The notes under the pieces are model-generated. The model saw only the letters and a program-made list of their open reading frames with translations. It made no database searches and was not told the origin of the DNA. Below, one piece after another: positions 58,527 to 64,000 of a DNA stretch of 64,000 bases. A program made the position numbers and the translations under genes. Position 1 is the first letter of the stretch. Each line of letters starts with the position of its first letter. Where the stretch lies: positions 1,220,829 to 1,284,828 of the forward strand of contig NW_006920416.1 in assembly GCF_000344685.1 (NCBI RefSeq). The letters run 5' to 3'. This stretch comes from Gloeophyllum trabeum ATCC 11539. Its lineage: Eukaryota; Basidiomycota; Agaricomycetes; Gloeophyllales; Gloeophyllaceae.

Positions 58527-60055
58527 CGTGGCCTCCAGAGATGACTAGTTAGGACATCGCTTCCTAACATCTTCCATGCATTTGGCAAGGCCTTGCAATC
58601 CAGGTACTGGCTTGGCAAGTGACCACAATGGATGTATATACTAGTTGCACTGTGCTCATCTTGCCAACACACCGCAAGACTGCACAGTACAGGCGAGGCC
58701 TGGCATGACCTCACATTCTGGCAATGTGCATGGTGGCCCTTGTAAACGCCACAAGGGCTCTCCGCTTTATCCTGAATTTGCTGATGATGTGCCAGACAAG
58801 ATGGTGGAATGTTTTGCGGCTCTGCTCAACTTCTGCTACCTAGCCCTGCAGTCAGCACACGACAATGATACCCTTGCTCTGATGCAGAAGTCCCTAGACC
58901 AGTTCCATCAGCACCGAACAATCTTCGAGGAGGCGGCATCTGTCCCGATGGCTTCATGCAGCCTCAACATTTGGACATTACATAACAGCAATCAGAAAAT
59001 TTGGCTCTCCAAATGGAGTCTGTACGTCCATCACTGAGTCCAAGCACATCCACACGGTCAAAGAACCCTGGCACCAATTGAGTAGAAAAAATGTGCTGGG
59101 GCAGATGCTTGTCACTAACCAGTGCCTCGAAAAGCTAGCTGTGATGTGCGCGGTGCTTGAGGGCTGCGGGATGCTGAAAGGGTCTGTTCTCGCTGACGCA
59201 ATGCTCGAGGTGGGCTTGCTGAATCCCCAGGACTTGAATGAAGAACATATTCGAAACAATTACAGTGTAGATAGTGACAACGTGGATGTCCATGATGTGG
59301 AGGGACCAGGGGTGATGTCTTACGTGGAAATTGGGAAGAAGCTAGGTATGTTCTATGTTTGATTGTGGTGCTCTTGGGGCTCATGCAAAGTAATCAGCAT
59401 ATTCACAGAGCATGCAGTCTCTCGCAAATGAGCTCAACAAACCAGATCTCAAATTCCTCATTCTGCGGTTTGTCTTTGAGCAACTGCAAGATGCTGCCAT
59501 TCCACACGACAGCAGCAACATCGATGTGGATGATCTGCCATCCGTGGGCCACCGAGTTCATGTCTACCAGTCTGCTAGTGCAACCTTCTTCGCCCCTAGT
59601 GAGCTCGCTGGCAACAGGGAATGCATCGCGAGGTCATTTGCTCAAACCCACACTGGCGAAATGAGTATGTGTGGTTTGATACTGTGCTCATTTCTCTTGA
59701 TCCCAAGCAGGATGGGATGAAAGGTATGGTAATTGGGCGCATTCTCAGATTCCTTTTGGTCCATTACAAGTGCACTTGGTACCCTTGTGCCATCATAGAG
59801 TGATTCATGCAATGTCATGATAGACCTGACCCTGTGATGGGTATGTGGGTTGTTGAGCCCGAGATGACTGCTAGGGGATGTTCTATAGGCATTATTCACA
59901 TTGATTCCATCATTCGCACAATACATCTCATAGGGGTCTATGGTGATACCCATATATACCCAATGATTTTCACTTCTCTTACTCTTTAGATGCATTCAAA
60001 TCTTTCTATGTAAACAAATATGCGGACTATCATTCTCATGAGTGCATAATATAGC
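58527..60055 (+). pseudogene. Degenerate Plavaka-like transposase, lineage B (C-terminal part)
   Basis: Frames between 58645 and 60055 contain VPDKMVECFAALLNFCYLAL, LMQKSLDQFHQHRTIFEEAG, ITESKHIHTVKEPWHQLSR, LGQMLVTNQCLEKLAVM, DDLPSVGHRVHVYQSASATFFAPSE, GMWVVEPEM, IHIDSIIRTIHLIGVYG and FYVNKYADYHSHE. This is the order of the second half of Plavaka-type transposases, but of a lineage different from the copy at 37355. Many frameshifts are present. The zinc-finger and catalytic N-terminal parts are absent. Confidence 0.7.
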
Positions 60056-61431
60056 TATCAGTACATTAGCTAGTCTAGAGTAGCCACTACTATATGTACA
60101 CTGGCATAATCAACTCCATATCTAGAAGTCTATTGAGTCTGTAATCCTGAAAATCTGAGATATAGACTCTCAGGCCTTGCAGACCATTTAGAGGTTGGCA
60201 GGTTTCCTGATGCAGATACAATGGCCTCTCCCCTTATCAGGCTATGTATCATAAAGGGTTAGGGGAGGAGTAGATGAGTGCCAATCAGGTTCATCAGGAA
60301 AAAGGGAAAGGTCTGAAGGTCTAAATGTCTAAATGTGTTTTGATCCAGGTATAGCAATTGAGCAGGGGTGAACTGTTGGGTCCACCTGGTTGTAATTTAC
60401 TTCTGTATTCAATAATGTATTGTATCCCATACACAAAATGCACAAAATGTCTTGCCAGGGTTCTATCAATACAGGGTCTGAATGACCCAAATCGAGGTTC
60501 TAAAGGTCTGACGCGCTGAAAGGATTCCGTGCAATGTGATTGATCAAGCAGAGTCTGACGTGTCTGAAAAGTCTGATGCTCAGCCTTTTCAAACCCTTCC
60601 CTTTTTACTGATGTTTCACTAGGGACCAAAACCTCAATGCTTAAAAGAAGTTTTATTCTAGAGTGCCCTGTTCGAATACGTTTTGAACCCAGTGTAAAAG
60701 AATTTGCTACAAGGTCAAGATTTCAGTGGCTTCCCTGCCTCGGCACTGACGTTGCTGGACAGACCAGGAGTGTGGTCAATCCCTTGGTTCTGTGGGCACC
60801 AGATATCTAGTTTTGATATGGCAGACAATAGTGCTGGTAGAAGCTTGTTCTTTAATAACAGATGCTCAGTCGGTGATAGAACGACTGTATTAGAGTACTC
60901 TACCTAATAACAGACACTGCAATACATGTCAGCTAAGTATAGTACATCTACAGAGAGAAACATACCTCAGTCGGTGATAGAATGACTGAGGAAAACGAGC
61001 GGCAGTGACACGCACGAAAAGTCTGCGCGTCGTGGGCATTTCCGGAATGCGTCGGAACTAGGTATACTACGGGAATCCTACGTTAAGCTATGGCGGTTGT
61101 ATGAAACAGTAATGAACATTCAATGTTAACATTCTTCCCCAGGAATCCGGATGGTACAAATTTGGATTGAAGTAGTGGACAAGTTGGTCAAGTGTGGGTT
61201 CATTCTCTTGCTGAGCTAGGGCCAAGACAATATGATTTCTATCAACAAGTCCAATGACTTCAGTTTGGCACTCTGTACTAGTCTACTAGATACCAGCACA
61301 AGCAAAAAAAACCATATGTAGCTGAGCACTGTTGTCCCATGAAACAGCCATAGCTCTGATTCTGATGTGATGTTGTATACTAGCTGAGAAAATTCACTGT
61401 AGGACTACTTGCCATCCACTCCATCTATTGC
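60056..61431. other. Non-coding region with a repeated 23-bp hairpin
   Basis: No gene was recognised in about 1.4 kb. CTCAGTCGGTGATAGAACGA at 60865 recurs at 60966 with one change; the second copy can fold with a CTCAGTC/GACTGAG stem. Confidence 0.4.
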
Positions 61432-64000
61432 TCAGTTATTGTCTTTATCACTGTTGCTACTCATCCCTGTGTCATCTGCAGGGTCAGCAGAGCTCCCCCT
61501 ATTTTCCTCATCCTCAAGTTTATCAATCTCCTCTCTCAGCTGCATCAGAATTTCATCATTTGACAGATCTTGCAGCTCATCCTGCACCTTGCTGTCTATG
61601 AGTTCATTATCCTCATCATGCTCTAGCACATCTGTCAGCAAACGGGCTTCAGCTGCAAGGTGAATAATGATGAGACATAATAAGATATAGAAGAACAGAC
61701 TACTGGACATACGATAGGATTTGAGCAAATACCACAGAGTAAGCCTTGCTGTGTGGCGCACATTCTTCCACCACCAGGGCCTGTTATGGACATGGCGAAG
61801 AGTAGCCAGAGCTCTTTTTGTCATGATTGTCTTGCGGGTATTTTCATCAGCTTCACCTGTATATCAGTCTGTGTAGGAAGCAACCCCATGGTGGCACGTA
61901 CATTGCCTAACAAGCTTGCACCAAGTAAGGATTGCTGCTTCAGCTGCATCATCAGCATTGCTCATGAACAGATTTATCAAGTGCTGTGTGATTTGATCAA
62001 GCAGAGCTCTTGCACCATTGAAGACATCCTCTGTTAAAAGTAAGTGTAGTATCTATCATTGATGTGAATCATAATATATACCATTGGACAACAGTCCATA
62101 CAGAGCAAGGGCAGCAGAGGCTTCAAGTCTTCCATTGCGGCTAGCATAAAGTACTATGTCCAGCTCTTTCAGCAACTCTGGCTGGAGTTCAACTTCATGA
62201 ACAGACCCTAGATTTAATGATAAGTAGATAACATGGAAGAATGCAAGGTGAATACCTGGTTCTACTAGATGAGACAGCTCTGTACTTGCTTCTTGTACTA
62301 TTCTAAGATAATCAGGGTATGAAAACCCATTTACAGGATCATCCAACACATCCTTCAGCTCAGAGAGGATGGTTGCTGCATTGTGAAAAAGCACCAAAAT
62401 AGGGCCACTATCAACCGTTATCAATGTGGAATTCTGCTGAACTCACCATATGTCTTCTTCAGATTGTCCAGAGTACGTTTTGCCATATGGTGCACTGATT
62501 TTGGTGAAGATTCATTGCAAACCTTAGTCAGAGTCTCTATGGCTTGTCTAGTCAAAACCCTCTTGCAGGTATTCTCATCAGCTTAAATGGGTATTAGCTC
62601 AAGAGCAGACTGGATGGTCAAATTCGGAGAATATACCTTGTTTTACTAGCTTACTCCAGCCCCCAATTGCAGTTTCAGCAGCACTGCTATCATTGCTCAT
62701 GAACAACTTGATGAGATGCTGGACTATCTGATCAAGCAGCTCTCCTGCAGCATTGAATATATCCTCTGTTGAAGTCAGTATTATACATAGCAACAAGGAA
62801 AGCTGTACAGCTGACCATAGGACAATAGAAGAGATAGAGCAGAAATAGCTGATGCTTCGACTTCAGCATCATGACTAGTATAAAGAAGTGTGTTGAGCTC
62901 TTTAAGTAGCCCCACATCAAGAGTGGCCTGACGAAAGGGTGCTAGTGGAAGCCATAAGAATGATAATGATTGGGCATCAAAGGTTAGGGATGCCACATAC
63001 TGAGATTCACATAACTAGCCAACTCTGCCTGGGCTGCTTCCCTCTCTCTGGAACCATACTGTCCTGAAAAGTCACGAGCAAGGCCCTTTATGACTTCACG
63101 CATGCTTTGTGTGCTCATATCCGCTGGTATTATGCAGTAGTTAGATATAATAGCACATTAACCATGTATACCAGTTGCTGGACACACCATAATCATCCCA
63201 TAGTTTGATCAGAGTACTCCTTGTAATGGTACTCAAATATGTTGATGCTGCCCACTCATTCCGGACCCTGCTTAGATTCTCCATGGCAACCGCAACTCGC
63301 AATTGCTCCCTTGCATCAATGCCCGCTTCACCTGCATATAGGTTACTATCAGCCAGTCAAGAACTTGCATAATGGAATAACTACACTTCTCAAGCAGCTT
63401 GTTCCAAGCTCTGACTGCTGCACTTGCTGCATCTTGATCATTTCTCAGTATCAATTCTATGAGATGATCAACAATCTGGCCCAGTAGTGCATGTGCATGA
63501 TTGAAGACATCATCTGGTGAAGTCAGCAATGCATCTATCACACAGTTGCTTGACATACCATGGGATAACAGACACGAGAGAGCAGTGACTGCAGACATCT
63601 GAATGGATGCATCCACATCATCTTCATCACCCAGTAGCTTATCAAGCCTCTGAATGAGACCATCTTGGATCACAATTCTCCGCAACACATCTAGATATCC
63701 ATGCTTATGAGACACCAGGTGAACCCAGTATGCAGCAGCCCAGAAACCTACCAAGCTCTATAAGGCGATCTAATTCTGTCTGTGCTTTCTCTCTGAACTC
63801 ATCATTTTCCTTGTCTAGTAGATTGTTCACAATAGCAGAGAGAACTCTCTGCAAATGCCCCTCAATCTTGGGTTTGAGAATGGCTATATCCAGACCACAG
63901 TCATTCTCACATAATCACCATAGAATGAATACTGACCATGGTCAAGCAGCCTCTTCAAACGGGATATTGGCCCAGACTCTACAATCTCTGCAACAATGAC
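61432..64000 (-). CDS. ARM/HEAT-like repeat protein built of three four-exon modules (5' end outside window)
   Basis: Many short minus-strand exons with ~50-nt introns encode an alpha-helical repeat protein. The gene runs off the right edge and ends at 61432 in an acidic Asp/Glu/Ser tail (DKDNN stop). Three modules repeat the same exon order. One exon class reads DDVFNHAHALLGQIVDHLIE, EDIFNAAGELLDQIVQHLIK and EDVFNGARALLDQITQHLIN in modules 1 to 3. A second class holds LLKELNTLLYTSH-like and LLKELDIVLYASR-like helices. A third holds RQAIETLTKVCNE- and KRALATLRHVHNR-like helices. This resembles an armadillo-type superhelix used for protein binding. I know no function for the family. No lesion was obvious, but exact exon borders need transcripts. 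Confidence 0.65.

Overview
This window looks like nuclear DNA of an agaricomycete fungus, probably of the Polyporales. The genes have many short introns (about 50-70 nt) with GT-AG borders. The proteins include the full-length fungal core proteins SWR1, ERD2 and an Nrd1/Mrn1-type RNA-binding protein. The mobile DNA is typical of basidiomycetes: Plavaka/KDZ-like transposases, a DUF6532-like protein and tyrosine-recombinase (YR) retroelements.

The left half (1-33.6 kb) is mostly ordinary gene space. It starts with three head-to-tail paralogous genes for small secreted proteins of unknown function, the first cut by the window edge. Next come a possible inactive dual-specificity-phosphatase-like protein, an intronless membrane-anchored N2227/carnosine-methyltransferase homologue, and an intron-containing tRNA-Gln(UUG). 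A decayed gene-poor stretch follows, then the RNA-binding regulator nrd1/MRN1. After that is a small metabolic group: an AusD-like methyltransferase, the broken 3' end of an alpha/beta hydrolase and a FAD monooxygenase. A kelch protein, an MFS sugar transporter, a divergent pair of early-secretory cargo receptors (L-type lectin and KDEL receptor ERD2) and the SWR1 chromatin remodeller complete this half.

The right half (33.6-64 kb) is a transposon nest. Two 573-bp inverted repeats, about 99 % identical, lie 11.5 kb apart. Between them is a 5'-truncated YR retroelement whose recombinase gene is split by a 6,790-bp DNA transposon. That transposon has CATCAGGAAAA ends and a TA target duplication, and its removal restores the recombinase frame. 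It carries a Plavaka-type transposase and a divergent DUF6532-like gene, both with a few inactivating lesions. Inside it is a smaller inverted-repeat unit holding a tRNA-like pol III promoter. To the right is a nearly complete gag-pol-YR retroelement of DIRS/Ngaro type with two apparent spliceosomal introns. Next to its 5' end is a decayed copy of the P5C-dehydrogenase gene PUT2.

The last 13 kb holds two different degenerate transposon ORFs, an assembly gap flanked by identical 511-bp sequences (probably an unmerged contig overlap), and the 3' part of an ARM/HEAT-like repeat gene built from three copies of a four-exon module. All calls come from reading the sequence; no database search was run.
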